A stretch of DNA of 64,000 nt from Variovorax sp. TBS-050B. Its GTDB lineage: Bacteria > Pseudomonadota > Gammaproteobacteria > Burkholderiales > Burkholderiaceae_C. The first letter of the stretch is position 1. Every line of letters starts with the position of its first letter. The stretch spans positions 248,001 to 312,000 of the forward strand of contig NZ_JARXYR010000002.1 in assembly GCF_029893635.1 (NCBI RefSeq). Direction: 5' to 3'. Made by a program: the position numbers and the translations under genes. Positions 37,731 to 46,376 of the stretch are shown here, one piece after another. The notes beneath the pieces were generated by a model. That model was not told the origin of the DNA, ran no database searches, and was given only the letters and a program-made list of their open reading frames with translations.

Positions 37731-37800
37731 GGCCGGCGCGCCTGCCTGCGCGTGCGTGGTTGGGGGTCGGTTCCTGGGGAATGCACGTGGTGGCCGATGC

Positions 37801-38811
37801 CTATCGCGGCGCGTCGCCCTTGCGGTATTCGGCGGTCAGTTCGTCGAGCTTCTGCTTCAGCGCGGGATCGAGCCTGTATTCGGCCGCGGCCAATGTGGCG
37901 TCGAGCTGCTCGGGACGGCTGGCGCCGAGCAGCGGCGCGGTGATCAGCGGATTCGCCATCACCCACGCCACGGCCAGCGTGGCGAGCGGCACGCCGGCCT
38001 CGTCGGCGAGGCCATGCAGCTGCGCCACGGTGTTGAAGCTGCGTTCGTTCCAGTAGCGGTCCTGGTACATGCCGCCGGCCGTGCCCAGGGTGAAGCGGGT
38101 GTTCTGCTCGGGCGCCGACCCCGGTTTGTACTTGCCCGTCAGCAGGCCGCCCGCGAGCGGGTTGTAGGGGATCACGCCCAGGCCCTCCTCGGCCGCGAGC
38201 GGCAGCAGCTCGCGCTCGATCTCGCGGAACAGCAGGCTGTAGCGCGGCTGCACCGACACATAGCGCGTGAGCCGCAGCAGCTCGGCCTTGCCGAGTGCGC
38301 GCGCGAGCCGGTAGGCCAGGAAGTTGGAAACGCCCACGTAGCGCGCGCGGCCCGACCTGACGATCACGTCGAGCGCCTCGAGGCTTTCCTCGAGCGGCGT
38401 CTCGCGGTCGTCGCTGTGCAGCTGGTAGAGGTCGACGTGGTCGGTCTGCAGCCGCGCGAGCGAGGCGTCGATCGCGTCGAGCAGGTGCTTGCGCGAGGCG
38501 CCCTGGTCCCAGCTGTGCGGCCCGACCTTGCCCACCGCCTTGGTGGCGAGCACGAAGCGGCGGCGGCCCGAGAGACCCTGCTTCTGCAGCCAGCGGCCGA
38601 TGATCTCCTCGGTGCGGCCGGTGGTCTCGACGGTGCCGCCGAGCGGGTAGACGTCGGCGGTGTCGAGAAAATTGATGCCGCCCTCGGCCGCCTTGTCGAG
38701 GATGCGGTGCGAGGTCGGCTCGTCGGTCTGCAGCCCGAAGGTCATGGTGCCGAGCGCAAGGCGCGAGACGGTCAGGCCGGTGCGGCCCAGGCGGGTGGTG
38801 GAAAGGCTCAT
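37801..38811 (-). CDS. aldo/keto reductase
   Basis: 336 residues, TIM-barrel NADPH-dependent reductase. The catalytic tyrosine and aspartate are in FLDTADVYPLGG, the lysine is in FVLATKAVGK and the histidine is in DLYQLHSDDRETP. The C-terminal cofactor-binding part has GASRPEQL. It resembles the YajO/Tas subgroup. The substrate is not predictable. Confidence 0.92.
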   Translation of the reverse strand: MSLSTTRLGRTGLTVSRLALGTMTFGLQTDEPTSHRILDKAAEGGINFLDTADVYPLGGTVETTGRTEEIIGRWLQKQGLSGRRRFVLATKAVGKVGPHSWDQGASRKHLLDAIDASLARLQTDHVDLYQLHSDDRETPLEESLEALDVIVRSGRARYVGVSNFLAYRLARALGKAELLRLTRYVSVQPRYSLLFREIERELLPLAAEEGLGVIPYNPLAGGLLTGKYKPGSAPEQNTRFTLGTAGGMYQDRYWNERSFNTVAQLHGLADEAGVPLATLAVAWVMANPLITAPLLGASRPEQLDATLAAAEYRLDPALKQKLDELTAEYRKGDAPR

Positions 38812-38888
38812 GATGGAAGTCGCTCCGGGCGATGAAAGGGCGACGGCCATCATAGTCACCGCAGCACGAGGCTGCAGGCGCCGGCGAT

Positions 38889-40148
38889 CTACGGGGTGCT
38901 GGTGGCGCGCCGGCCGGCGCCCGGCCGGGCGCTCGCGCGCGCACTCGCCACCGCCCAGCCGAAGATGCCCACGCCCGCGAGCGCCAGCAGCGCGCCGACC
39001 CAGCCGGTCGAGGTCCAGCCGAGGCCGGCCGCGATCGCCACGCCGCCGAGCCAGGCGCCGAGCGCGTTCGCCATGTTGAAGGCCGAGTGGTTGAGCGCGG
39101 CGGCGAGCGTCTGCGCGTCGCCGGCCACGTCCATCAGGCGGATCTGCAGCGCCGGGCCGATGGCGACGGTGGTGCCGATGAGGAACACGTTGAAGGCCGC
39201 GGTGAAGACGTTGTGCGCTGCGAAGGTGAAGGTCGCGAGCACCAGCGCCGCGTAGACCAGCAAGCCCCCGATGGTGCGCATCAGCGACTTGTCGGCCAGG
39301 CGCGAGCCCACGAGGTTGCCGGTGACCATGCCGAGCCCGAACAGCGCCAGCACGAAGGGCACGCCGCCGAGCGGCAGGCCGGCCACCTCGACCAGCGTGG
39401 GCTTGATGTAGCTGAACACCGAGAACATGCCGCCGAAGCCGATGGCGGCGATGCCGAGCGTGAACCAGACCTGCTTGCGCCTGAGCGCACCCAGTTCGCG
39501 CCACGGGCTGGCGCCCGCGGGCGGCGCCAGGTCGGGGATGTCGCGGCGCAGCAGCGCCACCGCGACCAGCGCGATGACGCCCACGAACACGAAGGCCGCG
39601 CGCCAGCCGAACAGCTGGCCGAGCCAGGCCGCGATCGGCACGCCCACCAGCGTGGCGCCCGTGAGGCCGAGCATCACCAGCCCCACGGCGCGTGCCCGGC
39701 GCCCGGGCGGCGCGAGCGTGGCGGCCACCAGCGCGGCGACGCCGAAGTAGGTGCCGTGCGGCAGGCCGGTCGCGAAGCGCAGCAGGTTCAGCGAGGTGTA
39801 GCCGGGCGCCATCGCGCTCGCGAAGTTGCCGGCGGCGAACACGGCCATCAGTGCGATCAGCAATGCGCGGCGGCGCCAGCCGGCCGCGAGCACCGCCAGC
39901 ACCGGCGCGCCGATCACCACGCCGAGCGCATAGGCGCTGATCACGTGGCCGGCCTGCGGAATGCTGACCGCGATGTCGCTCGCGACCTCGGGCAGCAGGC
40001 CCATGATCACGAACTCGCCGGTGCCGATCGCGAAGCCGCCGACGCCCAGCGCCAGCACGGCGCGCAGGAAGTTGACCGGCGCGGCCGACGAAGGCGAGGC
40101 GGAAATGTCGGTGTCCGCGCGGTCCGGCGCGGGTGGGGAGGCGTTCAC
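38889..40148 (-). CDS. MFS transporter, sugar-efflux/chloramphenicol-resistance-like
   Basis: 419 residues, 12 predicted membrane segments. It has the AraJ/SotB-like N-terminus (ALGVGGFAIGTGEFVIMGLL) and the MFS loop GWRRRALL between segments 2 and 3. GTG 40148 follows AGGAG. An upstream ATG would add a non-conserved stretch. It probably exports sugars or drugs. Confidence 0.9.
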   Translation of the reverse strand: MNASPPAPDRADTDISASPSSAAPVNFLRAVLALGVGGFAIGTGEFVIMGLLPEVASDIAVSIPQAGHVISAYALGVVIGAPVLAVLAAGWRRRALLIALMAVFAAGNFASAMAPGYTSLNLLRFATGLPHGTYFGVAALVAATLAPPGRRARAVGLVMLGLTGATLVGVPIAAWLGQLFGWRAAFVFVGVIALVAVALLRRDIPDLAPPAGASPWRELGALRRKQVWFTLGIAAIGFGGMFSVFSYIKPTLVEVAGLPLGGVPFVLALFGLGMVTGNLVGSRLADKSLMRTIGGLLVYAALVLATFTFAAHNVFTAAFNVFLIGTTVAIGPALQIRLMDVAGDAQTLAAALNHSAFNMANALGAWLGGVAIAAGLGWTSTGWVGALLALAGVGIFGWAVASARASARPGAGRRATSTP

Positions 40149-40289
40149 GGCCAGGCTCCTGGGAAGGTCGCCCGGCGGCGACGGGCAGCGGCCGATTTTA
40201 GGGTAAACCCTGAATTTGCGCCGATACGCGGATGCTGTCACCCCAGTACCCGGATGCGCCGCGGGCCGCCATCCGGCGGGCGGGGCCGG

Positions 40290-40982
40290 TCAGATCGCGA
40301 CGAGCTGGCGCACGCCCTGCGCCTCCATGTCCTTGCCGAGTCCGCGCGCGATGATCTCGCCGCGTTCCATCACGAGGTAGTCGTCGGCGAGTTCCTGCGC
40401 GAAGTCGTAGTACTGCTCGCACAGCACGATCGCCATGTCGCCGCGGTCGGCCAGCATGCGGATCACGCGACCGATGTCCTTGATGATGCTCGGCTGGATG
40501 CCCTCGGTCGGCTCGTCGAGGATCAACAGCCGCGGCCCCGGCGCGAGCGCCCGCGCGATCGCGAGCTGCTGCTGCTGGCCGCCCGAGAGGTCGCCGCCGC
40601 GGCGGTGCAGCATCTGCCTGAGCACCGGAAACAGCTCGAACAGCTCGGCCGGGATCGGCGTGCTGCCGCGCTTGTAGGCGAGACCCATGCGCAGGTTCTC
40701 CTCGACCGTGAGCCGCGCGAAGATCTCGCGGCCCTGCGGCACGAAGCCGATGCCGGCGCGCGCGCGTTCGTACGGCGTGGCCTTGTGGATCGGCCGGCGT
40801 TCGAGCTCGATGCTGCCGCTCTTGATCGGCACCAGGCCCATGAGCGATTTCAACAGCGTGGTCTTGCCCACGCCGTTGCGGCCCAGCAGCACCGTGACCT
40901 TGCCGAGCCGCGCCTCGAAGCTCAGGTCGCGCAGGATGTGGGAGCCGCCGTAGTACTGATGGATGTTCTTGACTGTGAGCAT
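40290..40982 (-). CDS. urtE: urea ABC transporter ATP-binding protein UrtE
   Basis: 230 residues, LivF-like ATPase. Walker A GRNGVGKTT lies at about residues 34-42, the signature LSGGQQQQLAIARAL near 130, and Walker B RLLILDEPTEGIQPSI near 150. The IQPSIIKDI stretch is typical of UrtE. It is the last gene of the urt operon, separated from urtD by repeat copy 4. Confidence 0.95.
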   Translation of the reverse strand: MLTVKNIHQYYGGSHILRDLSFEARLGKVTVLLGRNGVGKTTLLKSLMGLVPIKSGSIELERRPIHKATPYERARAGIGFVPQGREIFARLTVEENLRMGLAYKRGSTPIPAELFELFPVLRQMLHRRGGDLSGGQQQQLAIARALAPGPRLLILDEPTEGIQPSIIKDIGRVIRMLADRGDMAIVLCEQYYDFAQELADDYLVMERGEIIARGLGKDMEAQGVRQLVAI

Positions 40983-40997
40983 GTGAATTCCCAAATC

Positions 40998-41120
40998 GGG
41001 CAGCCGAACGCAGAAGAAAGACAAAAACTACGCAGAGGTCGCAGAAGGAGCCAAGAAAATTTTGGCTTTCCTTCTGCGACTTCTGCGAAACCTTCGCGAC
41101 CTCTGCGTTCGGCTGTCCGC
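40998..41120. repeat. palindromic intergenic repeat, family 1, copy 4
   Basis: It lies between urtD and urtE. CAGCCGAACGCAGA (41001-41014) pairs perfectly with TCTGCGTTCGGCTG (41102-41115). It has inner CGCAGAGGTCGCAGAAGG against CCTTCTGCGACTTCTGCG arms and an A/T-rich centre. In this operon it would fold in the middle of the mRNA. Confidence 0.85.
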
Positions 41121-41123
41121 TTT

Positions 41124-42002
41124 CTAGCGGCCCAGATAAACCTCGATCACCCGCTCGTCCGCCTGCACCTCGTCGAGCGTGCCCTGCGCGAGCACCGATC
41201 CGTCGCACAGCACGGTCACGATCTCGGAGATGGTGCGGATGAAGCTCATGTCGTGCTCCACCACCATCAGCGAGTGTTTGCCCTTGAGCGAAAGGAAGAG
41301 TTCGGCGGTGCGCGCGGTCTCCTCGTCGGTCATGCCGGCGACGGGCTCGTCGAGCAGCAGCAGCTTCGGGTCCTGCATCAGCAGCATGCCGATCTCGAGC
41401 CACTGCTTCTGGCCGTGGCTCAGGTTGCCCGCGAGCCGGTTCGCGGCGTCGGCGAGGTGGATGGTCTGGAGCACTTCGGCGAGCCGGTCGCTCTGCGCCG
41501 AGTCGAGGCGGAACAGCATCGAGGCGCGCACGCCCTTGTCGGTCTTGAGCGCGAGCTCGAGGTTCTCGAACACCGTCAGGTGCTCGAACACGGTCGGCTT
41601 CTGGAACTTGCGGCCGATGCCGAGCTGCGCGATCTCGGCCTCCTTGTGGCGCAGCAGGTCGATGGTGCTGCCGAAGAACACCGTGCCCTCGTCGGGCCGG
41701 GTCTTGCCGGTGATGATGTCCATCATCGTGGTCTTGCCCGCGCCGTTGGGGCCGATGATGCAGCGCAGCTCGCCCGGGGCGATGTCGAGCGAGAGCTTAT
41801 TGATCGCCTTGAAGCCGTCGAAGCTCACGCTCACGTCTTCCAGGTAGAGGATGCGGCCGTGCGTGACGTCGACCTCGCCGGGCGTGGCGATGCGGCCGAA
41901 GCCGGCAGCACGGCCGCCCGATTCGGTGTTGCCGCTCGCGCCGTGCAGGCCCTTGGCGCGCGCCGCGCGCTCGGCGCCGGCTTCCATCAGGTCGGGCGTC
42001 AT
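41124..42002 (-). CDS. urtD: urea ABC transporter ATP-binding protein UrtD
   Basis: 292 residues, LivG-like ATPase with an N-terminal extension of about 50 residues. Walker A is GPNGAGKTT. The signature is the unusual LSHGQKQWLEI seen in UrtD, and Walker B is LLLLDEPVAGMTDEE. ATG 42002 overlaps the urtC stop (ATGA), which indicates translational coupling. Confidence 0.95.
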   Translation of the reverse strand: MTPDLMEAGAERAARAKGLHGASGNTESGGRAAGFGRIATPGEVDVTHGRILYLEDVSVSFDGFKAINKLSLDIAPGELRCIIGPNGAGKTTMMDIITGKTRPDEGTVFFGSTIDLLRHKEAEIAQLGIGRKFQKPTVFEHLTVFENLELALKTDKGVRASMLFRLDSAQSDRLAEVLQTIHLADAANRLAGNLSHGQKQWLEIGMLLMQDPKLLLLDEPVAGMTDEETARTAELFLSLKGKHSLMVVEHDMSFIRTISEIVTVLCDGSVLAQGTLDEVQADERVIEVYLGR

Positions 42003-43234
42003 GCGCGGGCTCCCTTCACTTCGGCCGCCAGCGGCGCATGCAGCGACGCGGGCTCCATGCCCTGCGCGGCGGCGAGCGCGCGCTGCGCCTCCTCGCGGCC
42101 GGCACCCGGTGCGGCGGGTTCCGCCTTCTTCGCCTTCCCGCGCGAGAGCCATTGGCGCGCCAGCCCCACGATGCCGTTCGGCAGGAACAGCGTGACGGCG
42201 ATGAACAGCGCGCCGAGGAAGTACAGCCAGTACTCGGGATAGGCCACCGTGAGCCAGCTCTTCGCGCCGTTGACGATGAAGGCGCCGAGGATCGGCCCGA
42301 CCAGCGTGGCACGTCCGCCCACTGCGGCCCAGATCGCGATCTCGATCGAGTTGGCCGGGCTCATCTCGCCCGGGTTGATGATGCCGACCTGCGGCACGTA
42401 GAGCGCGCCCGCCACGCCGCACATCACGGCCGAGATCACCCAGATCGTGAGCTTGTACGGCAGCGGGTTGTAGCCCGAGAACATCACGCGCGACTCCGCG
42501 TCGCGGATCGCCTGCAGCACGCGGCCGAACTTGCTCGCGATCAGCCACTTCGCGAACAGGAAGAAGCCCAGCAGCGTGGCGCCCGTGAGCGCGAACAGCG
42601 TCATGCGCATCTGCTGCGTCGCGATCGGAATGCCGAGGATGCGCTTGAAGTCGGTGAAGCCGTTGTTGCCGCCGAAGCCGGTCTCGTTGCGGAAGAACAG
42701 CAGCATCGCCGCGAAGGTCAGCGCCTGCGTGATGATCGAGAAGTACACGCCCTTGATGCGCGAGCGGAAGGCGAAGAAGCCGAACACGAAGGCGATCAGC
42801 CCCGGAACCGCGACGATCAGCACCAGCGTGGCGACGAAGCTGTCGCTGAAGCTCCAGTGCCAGGGCAGCGTCTTCCAGTCGAGGAACACCATGAAGTCGG
42901 GCAGTTCGCTCTTGTAGTTGCCGTCGCGGCCGATCTGGCGCATGAGGTACATGCCCATCATGTAGCCGCCGAGCGCGAAGAAAAGCCCGTGGCCCAGCGA
43001 AAGGATGCCGGTGTAGCCCCAGATCAGGTCCATCGCGAGCGCGCAGATCGCGTAGCACATGATCTTGCCGACGAGCGCGACGGCGTAGTCGCTCATGTGC
43101 AGCGGGCTGCCCGCGGGCACCCAGATGTTGAGCACGGGCGCCACCGCGCAGACCACGATCAGCGCGACGAAGAAGGCCGTCCAGCCCTTGCCGCTCAGGA
43201 GCGGCCCTTTGGTTGGGAGTACGACCTTGCTCAT
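41999..43234 (-). CDS. urtC: urea ABC transporter permease UrtC
   Basis: 411 residues, LivM-like permease with about ten membrane segments. GYTGILSLGHGLFFALGGYM near residue 70 and GGNNGFTDFKRILGI near 190 match UrtC. The long hydrophilic C-terminus (about 360-411) is alanine-rich. Start and stop codons overlap those of urtB and urtD. Confidence 0.95.
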   Translation of the reverse strand: MSKVVLPTKGPLLSGKGWTAFFVALIVVCAVAPVLNIWVPAGSPLHMSDYAVALVGKIMCYAICALAMDLIWGYTGILSLGHGLFFALGGYMMGMYLMRQIGRDGNYKSELPDFMVFLDWKTLPWHWSFSDSFVATLVLIVAVPGLIAFVFGFFAFRSRIKGVYFSIITQALTFAAMLLFFRNETGFGGNNGFTDFKRILGIPIATQQMRMTLFALTGATLLGFFLFAKWLIASKFGRVLQAIRDAESRVMFSGYNPLPYKLTIWVISAVMCGVAGALYVPQVGIINPGEMSPANSIEIAIWAAVGGRATLVGPILGAFIVNGAKSWLTVAYPEYWLYFLGALFIAVTLFLPNGIVGLARQWLSRGKAKKAEPAAPGAGREEAQRALAAAQGMEPASLHAPLAAEVKGARA

Positions 43235-44826
43235 GCCTCTGCGCTCCGGCCTTTCATGGCGAAGATGCCCTGGGGCCTCTTTTGAATGAAGATGATGATG
43301 AAGACCAGCACCGCGATCTTCGCGAGCACCGCGCCGGCCCAGCCTTCGATGAACTTGTTGAGGATGCCCAGGCCCAGCGCCGCGTACACCGTGCCCGCGA
43401 GCTGGCCCACGCCGCCCATCACGACCACCATGAAGCTGTCGACGATGTAGCTCTGGCCCAGGTCCGGACCGACGTTGCCGATCTGGCTCAGCGCGCAGCC
43501 CGCGAGACCCGCGATGCCCGAGCCAAGCGCGAAGGCGTAGGTGTCGATGCGCGCGGTGTTCACGCCCATGCACGAGGCGATCGGGCGGTTCTGCGTGACG
43601 CCGCGCACGAACAGGCCGAGGCGCGTGCGGCCGATCAGCCAGCCCATGGCGACGAGCACCAGCGCCGCGAAGACGATGATGCAGATGCGGTTCCACGGCA
43701 GCGTGACGTTGCTCAGCATGGTGAAGCCGCCGCTCATCCAGGCCGGGTTCTCCACGCCCACGTTCTGCGCGCCGAAGATCGAGCGCACCAGTTGCTGCAG
43801 CATCAGGCTGATGCCCCAGGTGGCGAGCAGCGTCTCCAGCGGCCGGCCGTAGAGGAAGCGGATCACGCCGCGCTCGAGCACCACGCCCACGAGGGCCGAG
43901 CTCAGGAAGGCGACCGGAATGGCCGCCACGAGGTACCAGCCGAACGCGGCCTCGGGCATGTAGCGCTGGAACAGGCCCTGCATCACGTAGGTGGCGTAGG
44001 CGCCGATCATCATCAGCTCGCCGTGCGCCATGTTGATCACGCCCATCAGGCCGTAGGTGATCGCGAGGCCGAGCGCGGCGAGCAGCAGCACCGAGCCCAG
44101 GCTCACGCCGCTGAAGACCGCGTTGATGCGGTCGCCCCAGACCAGCGCGCCGTCGATGCGCGCGATCGAGGCGGTGATCGCAGCCTTCACGTCGGCATCG
44201 GTCTCGTCGGCGAGGCGCTGGTTGAGCAGCAGCTTGGTGTCGGGGCTGCTGTGGGCGCCGAGCTCCTTCGCGGCCGCGAGGCGCCGCGCCTGGTCGGCGC
44301 TGCCGAGCAGGCTCGCCGCGCGCACGAGTTCGAGCCGCGCCCTGATGCCGGCATCGGTCTCGGCGGCCAGCGCCTTCTCGACCATCGGCAGGCGCGATTC
44401 GTCGGGCTCCTTGAACAGCGCCTGCGCCGCCTCGGCGCGCACCGCGGCGTCCTTGCTCGTGAGCTTGAGCGCAGCCTGCGCGGCATCGAGCGCGCCGCGC
44501 ATCAGGTTGTTGTTGACCACGTCCTCGGCGTTGTCGGGCAGCGCGAGCGCCTCGCCGCTCACCGGGTCGTAGGCCTTGTCGTCCTTGATCACGAAGACCT
44601 TGTCTTCGGTGTACTTGACCGCGTCCTCGGACATGGCCTGGATGAAGGCCGCCGTCTTCTCGTCGGCCGTGAGCACGGCCTGGTTCAGCGCCGTGATGCG
44701 TGATTCGGAATCGCCCGAGGCGATGGCCTTGGCCTCGTCGGCGGTCAGTGCGTGGACAGGCGCCGCCAGCAGCAGCAGCAGCAGCGCCGTCGCGCAGGAG
44801 CAAATGGAGCGCAGTAGAAGTTGCAC
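43231..44826 (-). CDS. urtB: urea ABC transporter permease UrtB
   Basis: 531 residues. A signal sequence and a periplasmic helical domain of about 200 residues precede the LivH-like membrane part (GLMGVINMAHGELMMIGAYA near residue 275), the normal UrtB layout. No ATG fits the frame. GTG 44826 gives a proper signal peptide. Hairpin repeat copy B lies immediately upstream, between urtA and urtB. Confidence 0.94.
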   Translation of the reverse strand: MQLLLRSICSCATALLLLLLAAPVHALTADEAKAIASGDSESRITALNQAVLTADEKTAAFIQAMSEDAVKYTEDKVFVIKDDKAYDPVSGEALALPDNAEDVVNNNLMRGALDAAQAALKLTSKDAAVRAEAAQALFKEPDESRLPMVEKALAAETDAGIRARLELVRAASLLGSADQARRLAAAKELGAHSSPDTKLLLNQRLADETDADVKAAITASIARIDGALVWGDRINAVFSGVSLGSVLLLAALGLAITYGLMGVINMAHGELMMIGAYATYVMQGLFQRYMPEAAFGWYLVAAIPVAFLSSALVGVVLERGVIRFLYGRPLETLLATWGISLMLQQLVRSIFGAQNVGVENPAWMSGGFTMLSNVTLPWNRICIIVFAALVLVAMGWLIGRTRLGLFVRGVTQNRPIASCMGVNTARIDTYAFALGSGIAGLAGCALSQIGNVGPDLGQSYIVDSFMVVVMGGVGQLAGTVYAALGLGILNKFIEGWAGAVLAKIAVLVFIIIFIQKRPQGIFAMKGRSAEA

Positions 44827-44843
44827 GGCGTTTTCTCATCCGG

Positions 44844-44933
44844 GAAACACCGCGGAACCGGCTTTGCCGGGCCGCAGGTGTTGCCCCCGGTAGGGGGTTG
44901 GCGAAGCGACACGAAGTGCGCGCAGCCTGGGGG
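44844..44933 (-). repeat. hairpin repeat, family 2, copy B
   Basis: Read leftward this is nearly identical to 14378-14466: the shared CCCCAGGCT start, CGCGCACTTCGTGTCGCTTCG, a CCCCCTACCGGGGG stem, CGGCAAAGCCGG and GCGGTGTTTC at the end. It separates urtA from urtB in the direction of transcription, where a strong hairpin could give urtA (binding protein) more message than the membrane genes. Confidence 0.85.
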
Positions 44934-44942
44934 CGAGCCCAG

Positions 44943-46211
44943 TTACATCGACTTGCCGGCGGGCTGGTCCGGCTTCTTGTCGTTGCCTTCGATGTACGGG
45001 CTCCAGGGCTTGGCCTTGACCGGGCCCGGCGTCTTCCACACCACGTTGAACTGGCCGTCGGCCTTGATCTCGCCGATAAACACGCTCTTGTGCAGGTGGT
45101 GGTTCTTCTCGTCCATCTTCGAGACGATGCCCGAGGGTGCGGTGAAGGTCTGGCCGGCCATGGCGGCGATCACCTTGTCGGTGTCGGTGGACTTGGCCTT
45201 CTCGACCGCCTGCTTCCACATGTGGATGCCGATCCAGGTGGCTTCCATCGGGTCGTTGGTCAGCGGCTTGTCCTTGTGGCCCGCGATGTTCTTGGCCTTG
45301 GCGTAGTCGCTCCACTGCTTGATGAAGGCGGTGTTGGTCGGGTTCTTGATCGACATGAAGTAGTTCCATGCCGCGAGGTGGCCCACGAGCGGCTTGGTGT
45401 CCACGCCGCGCAGCTCTTCCTCGCCGACCGAGAAGGCCACCACCGGCACGTCCTTGGCCTTGAGGCCGGCGTTGCCGAGTTCCTTGTAGAAGGGCACGTT
45501 GGAGTCGCCGTTGATGGTCGACACCACGGCCGTCTTGCCGCCGGCCGAGAACTTCTTGATGTCGGCGACGATGGTCTGGTAGTCGCTGTGGCCGAAGGGG
45601 GTGTACTTCTCGTCGATGTCCGACTCCTTCACGCCCTTGCTCTTGAGGTAGGCGCGCAGGATCTTGTTGGTGGTGCGCGGGTAGACGTAGTCGGTGCCCA
45701 GCAGCACCCAGCGCTTGGCGCCGCCGCCTTCCTTGCTCATCAGGTAGTCGACCGCGGGAATGGCCTGCTGGTTGGGCGCGGCGCCGGTGTAGAAGACGTT
45801 CTTCGAGAGCTCTTCACCTTCGTACTGCACGGGGTAGAACAGCAGGCCGTTCATCTCCTCGACCACGGGCAGCACCGACTTGCGCGACACCGAGGTCCAG
45901 CAGCCGAAGATCACCGACACCTTGTCCTGGCCGAGCAGCTGCTTGGTCTTCTCGGCGAACAGCGGCCAGTTGGAGGCCGGGTCGACCACCACGGGCTCGA
46001 GCTGCTTGCCGAGCACGCCGCCCTTCTTGTTGATGTCGTCGATGGCCATCAGCACCGTGTCCTTGAGCACGGTCTCCGAAATGGCCATGGTGCCCGAGAG
46101 CGAATGCAGCACGCCGACCTTGATGGTGTCGGCAGCGAATGCGGGCGCAGCAGAAATGCTGGCCAGCGCGACGGCGGCGGTGAGCGCCTTGAGGGTGAAA
46201 CGACGTTGCAT
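44943..46211 (-). CDS. urtA: urea ABC transporter substrate-binding protein UrtA
   Basis: 422 residues. The signal peptide ends at PAFAAD (about 27). The mature start TIKVGVLHSLSGTMAISET and FGCWTSVSRKSVLPVVEE are diagnostic for UrtA. It delivers urea to UrtBC. AGGAG precedes ATG 46211. The upstream region has a stem-loop and an inverted repeat listed separately. Urea transporters are usually nitrogen-controlled, but I did not find a good sigma-54 promoter here. Confidence 0.96.
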   Translation of the reverse strand: MQRRFTLKALTAAVALASISAAPAFAADTIKVGVLHSLSGTMAISETVLKDTVLMAIDDINKKGGVLGKQLEPVVVDPASNWPLFAEKTKQLLGQDKVSVIFGCWTSVSRKSVLPVVEEMNGLLFYPVQYEGEELSKNVFYTGAAPNQQAIPAVDYLMSKEGGGAKRWVLLGTDYVYPRTTNKILRAYLKSKGVKESDIDEKYTPFGHSDYQTIVADIKKFSAGGKTAVVSTINGDSNVPFYKELGNAGLKAKDVPVVAFSVGEEELRGVDTKPLVGHLAAWNYFMSIKNPTNTAFIKQWSDYAKAKNIAGHKDKPLTNDPMEATWIGIHMWKQAVEKAKSTDTDKVIAAMAGQTFTAPSGIVSKMDEKNHHLHKSVFIGEIKADGQFNVVWKTPGPVKAKPWSPYIEGNDKKPDQPAGKSM

Positions 46212-46244
46212 GTGGACTCCTGCTCCGGGGTGGTTTGAACCTGT

Positions 46245-46264
46245 CGCCGGCGCTTTTGCCGGCG
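46245..46264 (-). promoter_or_regulatory. stem-loop in urtA leader
   Basis: CGCCGGC (46245-46251) pairs with GCCGGCG (46258-46264) around a six-base loop, about 35 bases before urtA. There is no U-tract. It may shape the 5' end of the message. Confidence 0.4.
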
Positions 46265-46301
46265 TGGGAGCGAGTCTGCGGAATGCACCATCGCGGTGAA
46301 A

Positions 46302-46317
46302 TACGCCGGGTGGCGTA
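46302..46317. promoter_or_regulatory. inverted repeat upstream of urtA
   Basis: TACGCC-GGGT-GGCGTA is a perfect 6-base dyad, 91 bases before the urtA start. It is a possible regulator site, with no assigned protein. Confidence 0.4.
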
Positions 46318-46376
46318 CATGGCGACTGCCCGCGGGGCCGAGCGGCGCCATGCGCGGCGCGGCGAAGCGACGCGCT

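Noticed and set aside
39087..42242. A 1051-codon open frame on the plus strand across the MFS, urtE, urtD and urtC genes
   Set aside because: Same reason: low-complexity translation opposite genes with clear family motifs.
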